Assembly (NCBI GenBank): GCA_963806495.1
Contig: CAWDYA010000002.1
Coordinates: forward strand, 186,001-250,000
Reading direction: 5' to 3'
Origin: CAWDYA01 sp963806495
GTDB taxonomy: Bacteria > Acidobacteriota > Polarisedimenticolia > JACPZX01 > DASXTC01
DNA: 64,000 nt
Part shown: positions 16,818 to 25,582 of the stretch, piece after piece
Layout: every line of letters begins with the position of its first letter
Numbering within the stretch: position 1 is the stretch's first letter
Notes under the pieces: generated by a model
Databases searched by the model: none
What the model saw: the letters and a program-made list of their open reading frames with translations, nothing else
Told to the model about the DNA's origin: nothing
Translations under genes and position numbers: made by a program

Positions 16818-16845
16818 AAGCTAATGCCCGCGGCGCGAATGTCAA
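16818..16845 (-). promoter_or_regulatory. Sigma-70 promoter of the 124-aa exported protein
   Basis: Minus strand TTGACA (16840-16845), 16-bp spacer, TAGCTT (16818-16823); start near 16811. Confidence 0.6.
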
Positions 16846-16981
16846 CCGGTGATATCCACGAGCGGCCGGACGAAGGCGAGATCCATCACCGCGGGAGAAA
16901 CCGCGGTCTGGGCGCGGTCGGCGCCAGAAGAGCCGGAACGCCGACGGAGCGGGAGATACCGGCCCGCCGGGGCCGGTCATC

Positions 16982-17443
16982 TCATTCGGCGTGATCGCCG
17001 GTCACGCGAAGCTCCAGCGGGCTGCGGAAGACGCGTACCTCCTGCGTCATCCCGGCGATACGGCGCCCGTCGCGCGGCTCGAGGATGATCCGGTAGCTGT
17101 AGGTGCCGGGCTCCTTCGGGCGCAGCGTCTTCTCGAAGGAAGCCGGGATCGTGGCGGCACTCTCCTCGTCGAGGCAGGGCAACTCGTCGAGAGAGGAGAG
17201 GTCGAAGCCGGCGGGCGTTCTGTACTTCCATTCCACACGCACGAGACATCGCGCCCAGGCGTCCGGATCCACATCGGTAAGATCCCCCTTCAACGTGACC
17301 TGCATCGGGAGAAAGCCGTGATGGGTGGAAACGCTGAGCTTCAGTTTCGGCCGGGTGGCAGCGGGCTCGTCCGCCGGTCGCGCGACGATCGTTCCGGCGG
17401 TGAGCGCGACCGCGGCGATCAGGACGAGGGACTTGATGTTCAT
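16982..17443 (-). CDS. Exported protein, PKD/Ig-like fold, unknown function
   Basis: 153 aa. ATG 17443 is chosen for GGAGGGAGGT 4 nt upstream and a signal peptide (NIKSLVLIAAVALTAGTIVA). The mature part resembles a single PKD/Ig-like domain: STHHGFLPMQVTLKGDLTDV, then VRVEWKYRTPAG and EPGTYSYRIILEPRDGR. It follows the kinase-propeller gene by 100 nt on the same strand and could share its transcript. No catalytic motif is visible. Confidence 0.8.
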   Translation of the reverse strand: MNIKSLVLIAAVALTAGTIVARPADEPAATRPKLKLSVSTHHGFLPMQVTLKGDLTDVDPDAWARCLVRVEWKYRTPAGFDLSSLDELPCLDEESAATIPASFEKTLRPKEPGTYSYRIILEPRDGRRIAGMTQEVRVFRSPLELRVTGDHAE

Positions 17444-17543
17444 GGGCACCTCCCTCCAAGCCGGCAACAGAAACCATCCTGATTGCATGCCGCTAATGGG
17501 ATGGCTGCAAATAAATAATCACCGGGTGGACCGGAGCGAGCGC

Positions 17544-20288
17544 TCAGGGCAGATTCGACACCCAGTTCAGGACGACGGTGGCGGCCTGGCTCTTCCTGGT
17601 CTCCGTGGCGTTGACGATGAATCGCTGGCCGCCCGGGAAGACGTCGTAAACGCCGCCGAACGCGGACTTGGTCTCGAATCTTGAACAGGGCCCGGGGCGT
17701 GCCGAGGCGGAGGCCCGACTCCGTCGCGACCTCGACGGCCATCATGTCACCGTCCGCGCTGACGTAGAACAGCTCCTTGCCGTCGTCTCGCCAGACCGGA
17801 AAGAACCCGCCCGAGGTGGAGACCTGCCAGCGGCCGCCGCTGCCCTGCGGGAAGGCCTGGATGAACACTTCCATACGGCCCGACTCGGACGACGTGTAGG
17901 CGATCCAGCGTCCATTGGGCGACAGGCGTCCGTCGCCCTGATCCAGTGGCGCCACCAGCCACGGGTGCGCCTGCTTGTCGGCCAGCGAGTAGGTCCAGAT
18001 GTCGAATCCGGTCTCGGCGCTGAGGCTGGTGAAGACAATGGTGTTGCCGTCGTGCGACCAGTCGGTCACCGTGATCTGGGTCTTGGGGTCCAGGAGCATC
18101 TCGTCGTCTCCGGCACCTCCGGAATCACGCAGGTACATCTCCGACTGGCCGCGACGGCTCGATCTGAAGGCGACCCGGCTGTCATCGGGGGACCAGACAG
18201 CCGAGGCGTCATCGGCCGGATCGAAGGTGAAACGGGTCTCCGTGTTGCGCTCCAGATCCTCGATCCACAGATCGGCGGCGTCGCGCCCGATCCCCGCCAC
18301 GAGCCGGCGGCCATCGTGCGACAGACGCGGGTCCCAGTGGATGTTGCGCGCCCCGATCGTATCGAGCTTCTTTCCCTCGCGATCCACGATGGTCAGATCG
18401 GTCTCGCCCTGTCCCGCCTCGCTGAGATAGACGAGCGTCCCTGTCCGGGAAACCCCGAAGTGCGCGCCACCCCACGAGTAGGCGCCGCCGGCAACCTGAC
18501 CGGCCACCGGCAACGGGTCGCCTTGCACCCTCGCGGTCTCCGGATCGAAGTGCTGCGCCATCAGGTTCATCCCGATCTTGTACAGGAGGTAGCCCCGGGC
18601 GTACTCGGCACGCGACTCGCCCTTGAGCACCATCCTGGGCGCCTCGCCGTCGAGCGAGCCGACGTAGATGCCGCTGTACTCGCTCGTCGACGGATTGGTG
18701 GTACTCACGACGTAGAAGAGGAAATGACGGCCATCGGGCAGGAACACGGGCCAGCGATGCGCCACGTCCGTGCGTGAGGCGTCCAGCGTCGTTACCGGCT
18801 CCGGCTTTCCGCCGCCGGCGGCGATCCTGTACACGGCCTCGCTGAAACGCGGTTGGAACAGGATCACGCCATCGGCGTTCCACGAGCCGCCGCGTCCATC
18901 CTGAGCGTCGCATAGAGCGATCACCGGGCCGCCCGCGGTGTCGACCTTGTACAGCTTGCCCGAGGAGTAGTAGCCGAGCCATCGACCGTCCGGCGACCAG
19001 AAGGGGTACGCGGCCCCCTCGGTCCCCTCGAGCATCCGACCCTCGCCGGTGGCCTGATTGCGAACCCAGATGCGACCCTGGCCGGCTCCCTGCACCACGA
19101 ACGCCACGCGCGAGCCGTCGGGCGCCACGGCGGGAGGATTGGAGTAGTCGAACTGCGTATCCGGCGGGGGGAGAATCGATGCGTGCAGTGCCGCGGGCGG
19201 CGCCTCCGGCGCGAGAATCGAGCGCGCCCACCTGAATGCGAGGGTTCCCGCCAGCAGCAGGCACAACGCGATCCACAGGAGCCTCTCGCGCCCGGCGCCT
19301 CGTGTCACCGTCGACAGGCCGCTCGTCACGCCGGAGTGCGGCGGGCCGACCGCGGCCGCGGACCCCGAAGACGGCGCTCCTCCCGGCAGCGGTGTGACGC
19401 CGGTGGCGGTCAACGCGCCGGTGCCGCTCGCGCTCGACTGCGCGATCCAGGCCAGCTCGCTCGCCAGGTCGGCGGCCGACTGCCAGCGCCGGTCCGGGTC
19501 CTTCGCGAGACAGCGGGAGACGATCCGGTCGAGAGCGGCGGGGGCATCATGCGCGAAGGTGGAGACCGGCGGCGGGTCGGCGCCCATGATCGACGCGATC
19601 AGGGAGGCCTGGCTGCGCCCCTCGAAGGCGCGGCGCCCCGTCACCACCTCGTACAGGAGCGCGCCGAAGGCGAAGATGTCCGAGCGGTTGTCGGCCTCAC
19701 CGCCTTCGAGCTGCTCGGGCGACATGTACTGCCACGTTCCGACGATGGTCCCCTCCGCGGTCAGGGGGCTGGCCTTGGTCATCACCGCGCTGGAAATAGG
19801 CGGCATCGAGTCCGGGCCCTGCTTCGCGAGACCGAAGTCGAGGAGCTTGGCCCCCGTCTTCGTGAGCATCACGTTGCCCGGCTTCAGGTCACGGTGCACG
19901 ACTCCCTGACGATGGGCCTGGGCCAGCGCGCCGGCGATCTGGGCCCCCACCTCGATCGCCTCCGCCACCGGCAGCGGGCCGCGCTCGAGCCGCTGTCCCA
20001 GCGTCTCGCCCGCGAGGTGCTCCATGACGAGGTAGTGCACGCCGTCCTGCTCGCCGATGTCGTGGAGGGTGCAGATGTGCGGATGGCTCAGCGCCGAGAC
20101 GGCGCGGGCCTCGCGTTCGAACCGGGCCTTAGATCGGGGCTCACGGCCAGGTGCCCGGGAAGGATCTTGATGGCGACGGCGCGGTCGAGACGCGTGTCCC
20201 GCGCCTTGTACACCTCGCCCATCCCCCCGGATCCGAGGGGACCCAGTATCTCGTACGGCCCCAGCCGTGTTCCCTTGTCGAGTGGCAT
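17544..20288 (-). CDS. Membrane Ser/Thr protein kinase with TolB-like beta-propeller sensor (two frameshifts in this sequence)
   Basis: After correcting two single-base indels this is a 914-aa protein. It has an N-terminal kinase domain (LGSGGMGEVYKARD P-loop, VAIKIL lysine, VVHRDLKPGNVML catalytic loop, LLDFGLAKQ metal loop), one membrane helix (LLWIALCLLLAGTLAFRW) and a ~500-residue extracytoplasmic propeller of WD40-like/TolB repeats (YPFWSPDGRWLGYYS, IAYTSSESGRMEVF). A base is missing near 20130 (kinase residue ~52) and one is extra near 17679; the corrected C-terminus ends VVLNWVSNLP. The architecture is very common in Acidobacteriota. ATG 20288 has TATGCT 8 nt upstream and no Shine-Dalgarno. 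Confidence 0.88.
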
Positions 20289-20349
20289 CGGCGCGGAGCA
20301 TAACAGAAGGGAGAGGTCGCCGGGGCCGGATCCGGCAACGAGGCGGTTC

Positions 20350-20378
20350 TTTACGCGGCCCCGCGGCGCGTCTATCCT
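20350..20378 (+). promoter_or_regulatory. Promoter of the leader peptide / TMTC-like gene
   Basis: TTTACG (20350-20355), 17-bp spacer, TATCCT (20373-20378), then 7 nt to ATG 20386. Confidence 0.55.
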
Positions 20379-20385
20379 GCCCGCG

Positions 20386-20460
20386 ATGGACTCGAAGCGC
20401 CGGACCTCCAGGAAGCTCGATGCCGGATCCGGGATCCGGCGCGGACGGTGGTTTTCGTGA
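20386..20460 (+). CDS. 24-codon leader peptide overlapping the TMTC-like gene start
   Basis: Begins at an ATG 7 nt after a -10 box, encodes a basic peptide (MDSKRRTSRKLDAGSGIRRG plus four residues) and stops in GTGA, where GTG is the likely start of the next gene. Position and overlap suggest translational coupling of the downstream membrane protein to a leaderless mini-ORF. No homology claim is made. Confidence 0.4.
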   Translation: MDSKRRTSRKLDAGSGIRRGRWFS

Positions 20461-22385
20461 GTCGACGCAAGGTCCTGCTGGCCGCCGCGCTGGTCGCCGC
20501 GGTCTGCTACGCGGGCACGCTCGCCAACGGGTTCGTGTTCGACGACGACTCGATCGTCACCGGCAACCCGCTGGTCACGGGGGAGCATCTCCCCGTCATC
20601 GACATCTTCACCTCACATTACTGGGCGCACGTGCGTCCCGAGGGGAATCTCTATCGACCCCTGCCGGTGCTGAGCTACGCTCTCGAGCATCGCCTCTTCG
20701 GTTTGAGCCCGATCCCGTATCATGCGGCAAACGTCCTCCTGCACGCCGTCTGCTCGGCATTGGTCGCGGCGCTCGCGCTGGCGCTCGGGCTGCCGGCGGG
20801 TGCCGCGCTCGCCGCCGGCGTCCTGTTCGCTGCCCACCCGATCCACACCGAGGCGGTGGCGTACGTCGTGGGACGCGCCGACCTGATGGCGACTGCCGCC
20901 GTGCTGGGAGCATGGCTTCTGCACCTGGGGGCCCGGCGCGCCGGGACGTGGCGTCTTGCGACGATCCTGCTGCTTTACGGCGTCGGGCTGCTGTCGAAGG
21001 AAAGCGCGGTGGTGCTGCCGGGGCTGATGCTGGCCGGCGATGTCTGGCGAACCCGCCGCGGGGAGACCCGCTGGCGCGAGACACTGCCGGCGACGCTCGC
21101 CTGCTTCGGCCTGATGGCCGTCTGGCTGCTGGGGCGGGTCTGGCTGCTGCCGGCGCCGGGCCCTGGAGCCCTCTCGGAGAGCATCCCCGCCTCCGCGCCG
21201 GCGGCCTTGCGGATCGGCACGGCGCTCACGGTGCTTCCACGCTATCTGTGGCTGATGATCTGGCCGGCGCGGCTGTCGGCGGACTACTCGTACAACCAGA
21301 TCCCGACGGTTGCGAGCCTCGCCGCTCCGGCGGCGATCGCCGGGCTCCTGCTCTATGCGGGCATCGCGCTGTGGGGGCTGGTCGGGCTCCTGGCGGGCCG
21401 CTCGCCGCGACTGGATGGCCTGTGTGCCGTCGTCTGGCTGACGGCGCTCTCTCCCGTCTCCAATATCATCGTGCCGATGGGCACGGTGATGGCCGAGAGG
21501 CTCGTGTATCTTCCCTCGGTGGCCTTCTGCCTGGTGCTGCCCGCGTTGTGGGTGCGATACGGCGCGGGGCGCGGTTTGGGGATCATTCTGGCCGCGCTGC
21601 TGGCGGTCGGTTACGCGGGCCGGACGATGGTGAGAGTCGCCGACTGGAAGGACGACATGACGCTGTTCGCGGCGACGACGGCCACGTCGCCGGCGAGCGC
21701 GAAGGCGCACTACAATCTCGGTGTGGCGCTCGCCGCCGCCGACCGCACCGACGAAGCGCTGGCCGAGTACCTCACCGCGATCCGGATTCGCGACGACGAT
21801 CCGGCGCCCCATCGCAATGCCGGGCTGCTGCTGGCCCGCATGGGGCGTTACGCCGAGGCGCTGCCGCACCTGGAAAAGGCGGTCCGTTACAATCCGGTTC
21901 CTCCCGAGGCGCTGGTGGGTCTTGGCGTGGTCTGCACGCAGCTCGGCCGGCCGGTCGACGCTGAGAGGGCGTTTCGTGCGGCGCTGGCCGACGGCTCCGC
22001 CTCGCCGGAGACCCGACGCGATGCCGCCTACGATCTCGGCACGCTCCTGCTGACGGCGGGCCGGGTCACCGAGGCGATCGAGCCGCTCGTCGAGGCGCGC
22101 GACCTCGGCCCGGACGACGCCGACCTGCGCTACCAGCTCGGTCTGGCCATGCTCGAGGCGGGCCGGCCTTCCGGGGCGATACCCGAGCTTCAGGCGGCCC
22201 TGCACCTCGCGCCGGATCTGACCGACGCCCATCTGCAGCTCGCACGGGCCTTTCTCGCCGCCGGTGACCCGGCGCGCGCGGAGGCCGAGGCCCGGTCGGC
22301 CCTGAGCGCGGGGCGGGAGCTGACACCGTCGCTCAGGCAGCTGCTCGATGAGAGGGGGGCTCCCGGGGAGGCGAAGCACCGATGA
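20457..22385 (+). CDS. TMTC-like multi-pass membrane protein with C-terminal TPR repeats
   Basis: 642 aa from GTG 20457 (an in-frame GTG at 20448 is possible). The N-terminal ~390 residues contain about ten membrane segments and the luminal-type motif FVFDDDSIVTGNP, with NVLLHAVCSAL, FAAHPIHTEAVAYVVGRADL and GLLSKESAVVLPGL. These are hallmarks of TMTC/DUF1736 proteins, related to GT-C O-mannosyltransferases. The C-terminal ~250 residues are TPR repeats (AHYNLGVALAAADRTDEALA and similar). It overlaps the next gene by ATGA. Likely a protein glycosylation enzyme, by family. Confidence 0.85.
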   Translation: MSRRKVLLAAALVAAVCYAGTLANGFVFDDDSIVTGNPLVTGEHLPVIDIFTSHYWAHVRPEGNLYRPLPVLSYALEHRLFGLSPIPYHAANVLLHAVCSALVAALALALGLPAGAALAAGVLFAAHPIHTEAVAYVVGRADLMATAAVLGAWLLHLGARRAGTWRLATILLLYGVGLLSKESAVVLPGLMLAGDVWRTRRGETRWRETLPATLACFGLMAVWLLGRVWLLPAPGPGALSESIPASAPAALRIGTALTVLPRYLWLMIWPARLSADYSYNQIPTVASLAAPAAIAGLLLYAGIALWGLVGLLAGRSPRLDGLCAVVWLTALSPVSNIIVPMGTVMAERLVYLPSVAFCLVLPALWVRYGAGRGLGIILAALLAVGYAGRTMVRVADWKDDMTLFAATTATSPASAKAHYNLGVALAAADRTDEALAEYLTAIRIRDDDPAPHRNAGLLLARMGRYAEALPHLEKAVRYNPVPPEALVGLGVVCTQLGRPVDAERAFRAALADGSASPETRRDAAYDLGTLLLTAGRVTEAIEPLVEARDLGPDDADLRYQLGLAMLEAGRPSGAIPELQAALHLAPDLTDAHLQLARAFLAAGDPARAEAEARSALSAGRELTPSLRQLLDERGAPGEAKHR

Positions 22386-23014
22386 AGGCTGGAACGGTAC
22401 TGACCGAACGGTTCGAGCGCGCTCTGCTCTACGCGACGCGCCTGCACGCGGATGACATCAAGCGTGCCACAGGGGCCCCCTACATCGCCCACCTGCTCGG
22501 CGTATGCGCCCTTGTGCTGGATGACGGCGGCGACGAGGACGAGGCGATCGCGGCGCTGCTGCACGACGCCCTCGAGGACCATCCGTCGCCCACGCGCCGG
22601 GACGAGATCCGGCGGGAGTTCGGCGTTCGGGTGCTCCACCTCGTGGAGATCGCCACAGACACCCCCGGAGGAGACGAGGGGGGCGCGAAGCCGCCCTGGG
22701 GCCCCCGAAAGCAGGCGCACCTGGAGCATCTGGCCGCCGCCGCCCCGCGAGACTGCCGGGTGCCGCTGGCCGACAAGCTGAACAACGCCCGGGCCATCCT
22801 GCGGGAGTACCGCGACAAGGGTGAGGCGATCTGGTCCCGCTTCAAGGCGGGCAAGGACGCGCAGCTGCGGTACCGCCGGGGACTCGTGACGGCGTTTCGC
22901 CGTGCGGGCGTGGAGGGTCCGATGCTCGACGAGCTCGACAGGGTCGTGAGTGAACTAGAGCGTCTTTCGGGCTCGGCCGACTCGACGAAAGGCCCCGTCC
23001 GGCAGGGGTCTTGA
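22382..23014 (+). CDS. HD-domain phosphohydrolase (RelA/SpoT-type HD)
   Basis: 210 aa. It has the HD signature of (p)ppGpp hydrolase-like proteins: YIAHLLGVCALVLDDGGDED, then AALLHDALEDHP (HD) and PLADKLNNARAILREYRD. There is no synthetase, TGS or ACT domain, so it resembles small stand-alone MESH1-type or HD_4 hydrolases. The start overlaps the TMTC-like gene by 4 nt (ATGA). Substrate is not deducible beyond the family. Confidence 0.88.
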   Translation: MKAGTVLTERFERALLYATRLHADDIKRATGAPYIAHLLGVCALVLDDGGDEDEAIAALLHDALEDHPSPTRRDEIRREFGVRVLHLVEIATDTPGGDEGGAKPPWGPRKQAHLEHLAAAAPRDCRVPLADKLNNARAILREYRDKGEAIWSRFKAGKDAQLRYRRGLVTAFRRAGVEGPMLDELDRVVSELERLSGSADSTKGPVRQGS

Positions 23015-23065
23015 GGCGGATTCCCCTCTGGTACGGGCCCGGTCGGCGTGATATCGTTCGACACC

Positions 23066-25137
23066 ATGAACAACCCCCAGACGGTCATCAACGTGCTGTC
23101 GGAGATCGCCGAGACGGCGTCGGAGACCCTGGAGCTCCAGGAGGTCTTCAATCGTGTCGCGGCGGCCGTCTATCGCCTCATCCCGTTCGACAACATCGAC
23201 GTCGTTCGGATCGTGGACGGCGACCGGGCGGTCAAGCACGCCACCACCTCGGAGTGCCGGGTCAACCCGGTCGCCTGCTCGGGCCCGCGCCCTCTCACCG
23301 ACTGGTCGCCACGAATAAGACCGCGGCCCGGGACGATCCTCAGGGTCGACGAGGCCGGGACGGAGCTCGATCCGTCCTTCTTCATCGACGCGCGTATCCT
23401 GGAGGCGGGCGTGCGCTCCCTCCTGTGGGCGCCGTTTCGTCTTGGCGAGGAGTTCACCGGGGGGATTCTGGCTCAGCTCCGGGCTCTCGCGCGCGTTCAC
23501 CGATGACCATCAGGAGATGCTGTCGCCCATCGCGGCGCTGCTCGGGTCGGGAGTGGAGCACTGGCGCATCTGGGACATGGAGCGCCGAAGACAGGAGCGC
23601 CTGGACCGGCTCGAGAAGGTGCTCGGAACCCTGGCCGAATCGCTCGACATCCGCGAAGTATTCGGCCGATTGTCACAGGCCGTCCAGCCGGTGCTGCCGC
23701 ACGACCTGCTGGTGCTCACCGAGCATGACACACGCAGCAGGACGTTCCGCGTCGTGGCGCGCGCCGGGGAGTCCGACGTCGAGGATCCGGTCAGCCCGGT
23801 CGGATTGTCCGCCACCGAGCTCGACAGGGTCGACATCGAGTACGAGATCTGCCGCGACATCCACGCCGAGCTGAAGGCCGACACCGACAGGAACCGGCTG
23901 CTGCTGGCCACGGGGATGCGTTCCTGGATGCGGGTGCCGGTCAGCATGTCGGGCGAGGTTCACGGGATCGTGGGGTTCATGCACCGCGAGCCGTCACGCT
24001 TCTCCATCGCGGACATCGAGGTGGCCCGGCGCGTCGGGGACCGGATCGCGCTGGTGATGTCGCATCGCGAGCTCTCCGAGAAGGCCCGCATCGCGGCCGA
24101 AGCGAAGGAGCGTGCCGAGAGGCTCGAGGCGACCGTCGAGGCGCTCACACGCGAGTTGGAGGGGCACGGCCGCCAGCGCGTGATCGGCGTGTCGAAATCC
24201 TGGAAGGACGTCATGCGTCACATCGGCCGCGTCGCCTCGTCGGAGACCACCGTCCTGATCACGGGCGAGTCGGGCACCGGCAAGGAGGTGGTCTCCCGGC
24301 TGATCCACCAGGGATCGACGCGATCCGGCGGCTCCTTCGTGGCGATCAACTGCGCCGCGCTGCCCGAGCAGCTTCTCGAGTCGGAGCTGTTCGGCCACGA
24401 GAAGGGGGCGTTCACGGGGGCGGTTACCGCCAAGGCGGGGCGTGTCGAGCAGGCCGCGGGTGGGACGCTGTTCCTCGACGAGATCGCCGAGATGAGCCCG
24501 GCCGTGCAGGCGAAGTTCCTGCGTCTGCTGCAGGAGAGGGATTTCCAGCGGGTGGGAGGCACGCGCCCGATGAAGGCCGACGTGCGCGTGGTGGCCGCCA
24601 CGAACCGGGACCTCGCGGCAGCGCTGATGCGCGGCCAGTTCCGCGACGACCTCTACTATCGCCTGAACGTGTTCGAGATTCACGTGCCGCCCCTGCGCGA
24701 GCGGCCGGAGGACATCATGCCCCTCGCGGAGGCGTTTCTGGAGGAGCTGGGCCGGACGATGGGGCGGCCCGCGGCGGGAATCTCGCGTGACGCGCGCGAG
24801 TGGCTGTTCGCCCACTCCTGGCCTGGCAACGTTCGCGAGCTGCGCAATGCCATCGAGCGGGCGATCCTGCTGTGCGACGGAGGCCTGATCACCCGGGACC
24901 ATCTCCCCTCCATGATCAGGGCCGAGGCGGTGCGCCCCCGCCCCGCCGCGTCGGCTCCTTCCACAGTGGTGTTACCGCCGCCGAACGCCGCGACGGGAGC
25001 TCTGCAGTCGGCCGAGCGGGATTCTGCTGGCGAAGGCTCTAAAGGACGCCCGCGGCAACAAGTCGCGCGCCGCCCGCCTGCTCGGGCTGACCCGCTCGCA
25101 GCTCTACACTCGCCTTCAGAAGTACGGCGTCGACTGA
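23066..25137 (+). CDS. Sigma-54-dependent activator with two GAF domains and Fis-type HTH (two frameshifts)
   Basis: After removing one extra G in a six-G run near 23459-23464 and one near 25020 this is a 689-aa enhancer-binding protein. Two GAF-like sensor regions come first (residues ~5-160 and ~185-330), then a coiled coil (EAKERAERLEATVEALTREL). The AAA+ domain follows with Walker A GESGTGKE, the sigma-54 contact loop HEKGAFTGAV, Walker B GGTLFLDEIAEM and RPEDI/SWPGNVRELRNAIERA. The restored C-terminus ends with a Fis-type helix-turn-helix (KSRAARLLGLTRSQLYTRLQ). It directly precedes paired activator sites and a sigma-54 promoter, so it most likely controls the peptide-efflux operon. Confidence 0.92.
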
Positions 25138-25142
25138 GCCAC

Positions 25143-25177
25143 CGTCGACCCATCAGCAATATGTCGACCCATCGACA
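25143..25177. promoter_or_regulatory. Two tandem upstream activator sites for the sigma-54 activator
   Basis: TGTCGACCCATCGACA (25162-25177) is a perfect 6-4-6 dyad of the TGT-N10-ACA kind. CGTCGACCCATCAGCA (25143-25158) is a partial copy offset by 19 bp; both share GTCGACCCATC. They lie 101-135 bp upstream of the sigma-54 promoter, the usual enhancer position. Confidence 0.65.
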
Positions 25178-25277
25178 ACACCCGCCAATCCCATAGCCTC
25201 CGGGGATCCGCCCACGGTCGGCCCGAAGCCTCACCCGGACCAGGGCTTGCACCATCCAGGAGGCGACCGGAGGCGTC

Positions 25278-25293
25278 TGGCACGCTTCTTGGA
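25278..25293 (+). promoter_or_regulatory. Sigma-54 (-24/-12) promoter of the peptide-efflux operon
   Basis: TGGCACGcttcTTGGA matches the consensus TGGCACG-N4-TTGCA with one mismatch, G for C in the -12 GC. Start would be near 25304. The leader holds a perfect GGCAGCC-ggcc-GGCTGCC hairpin at 25310-25327, then GGGAGGA 8 nt before ATG 25351. Confidence 0.72.
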
Positions 25294-25350
25294 CTATCAG
25301 CCGGCGGTGGGCAGCCGGCCGGCTGCCGGGGCAGTGGGAGGACGACGCGA

Positions 25351-25582
25351 ATGTGCCAGCGGGACGTTGAACGGGTGGTCGGGCGATTGGTGACGGATGA
25401 GACGGCATTGCGCCGGTTCAGTGCCGACCCCCAGGGGACTCTCCAGGAGATGGTCGCCTCGGGGATGGATCTCGACCTGCACCGAGCTGCGGGCGCTGGC
25501 CCGGCTGGACGGGCGGCTGGTGACACGGCTCGCGGAGGCGCTCGATCCGTGCATCTGCAAGGTGGGAGCATCTCGAGAATGA
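25351..25582 (+). CDS. Small NHLP/Os1348-like leader-type peptide (one frameshift)
   Basis: With one extra G at about 25474 removed, this is a 76-aa peptide. The N-terminal part, VERVVGRLVTDETALRRFSA then DPQGTLQEMVASGMDL, has the (V/I)xGRLxTDExxxxxFxxDP pattern I associate with the NHLP-clan Os1348 family of presumed RiPP-type leader peptides. The middle, TELRALARLDGRLVTRLAEA, is also family-like. A short C-terminal tail, LDPCICKVGASRE, holds a C-x-C pair. The Shine-Dalgarno is good. It is translationally coupled (ATGA) to tolC, so it belongs to the efflux operon. No modification enzyme is next to it; the RiPP role is inference. Confidence 0.68.

Noticed and set aside
17544..20288. Kinase-propeller gene as a true pseudogene
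   Set aside because: Only two compensable single-base changes, all catalytic motifs intact, full normal length after correction, and similar isolated indels hit many other essential-type genes in the window.
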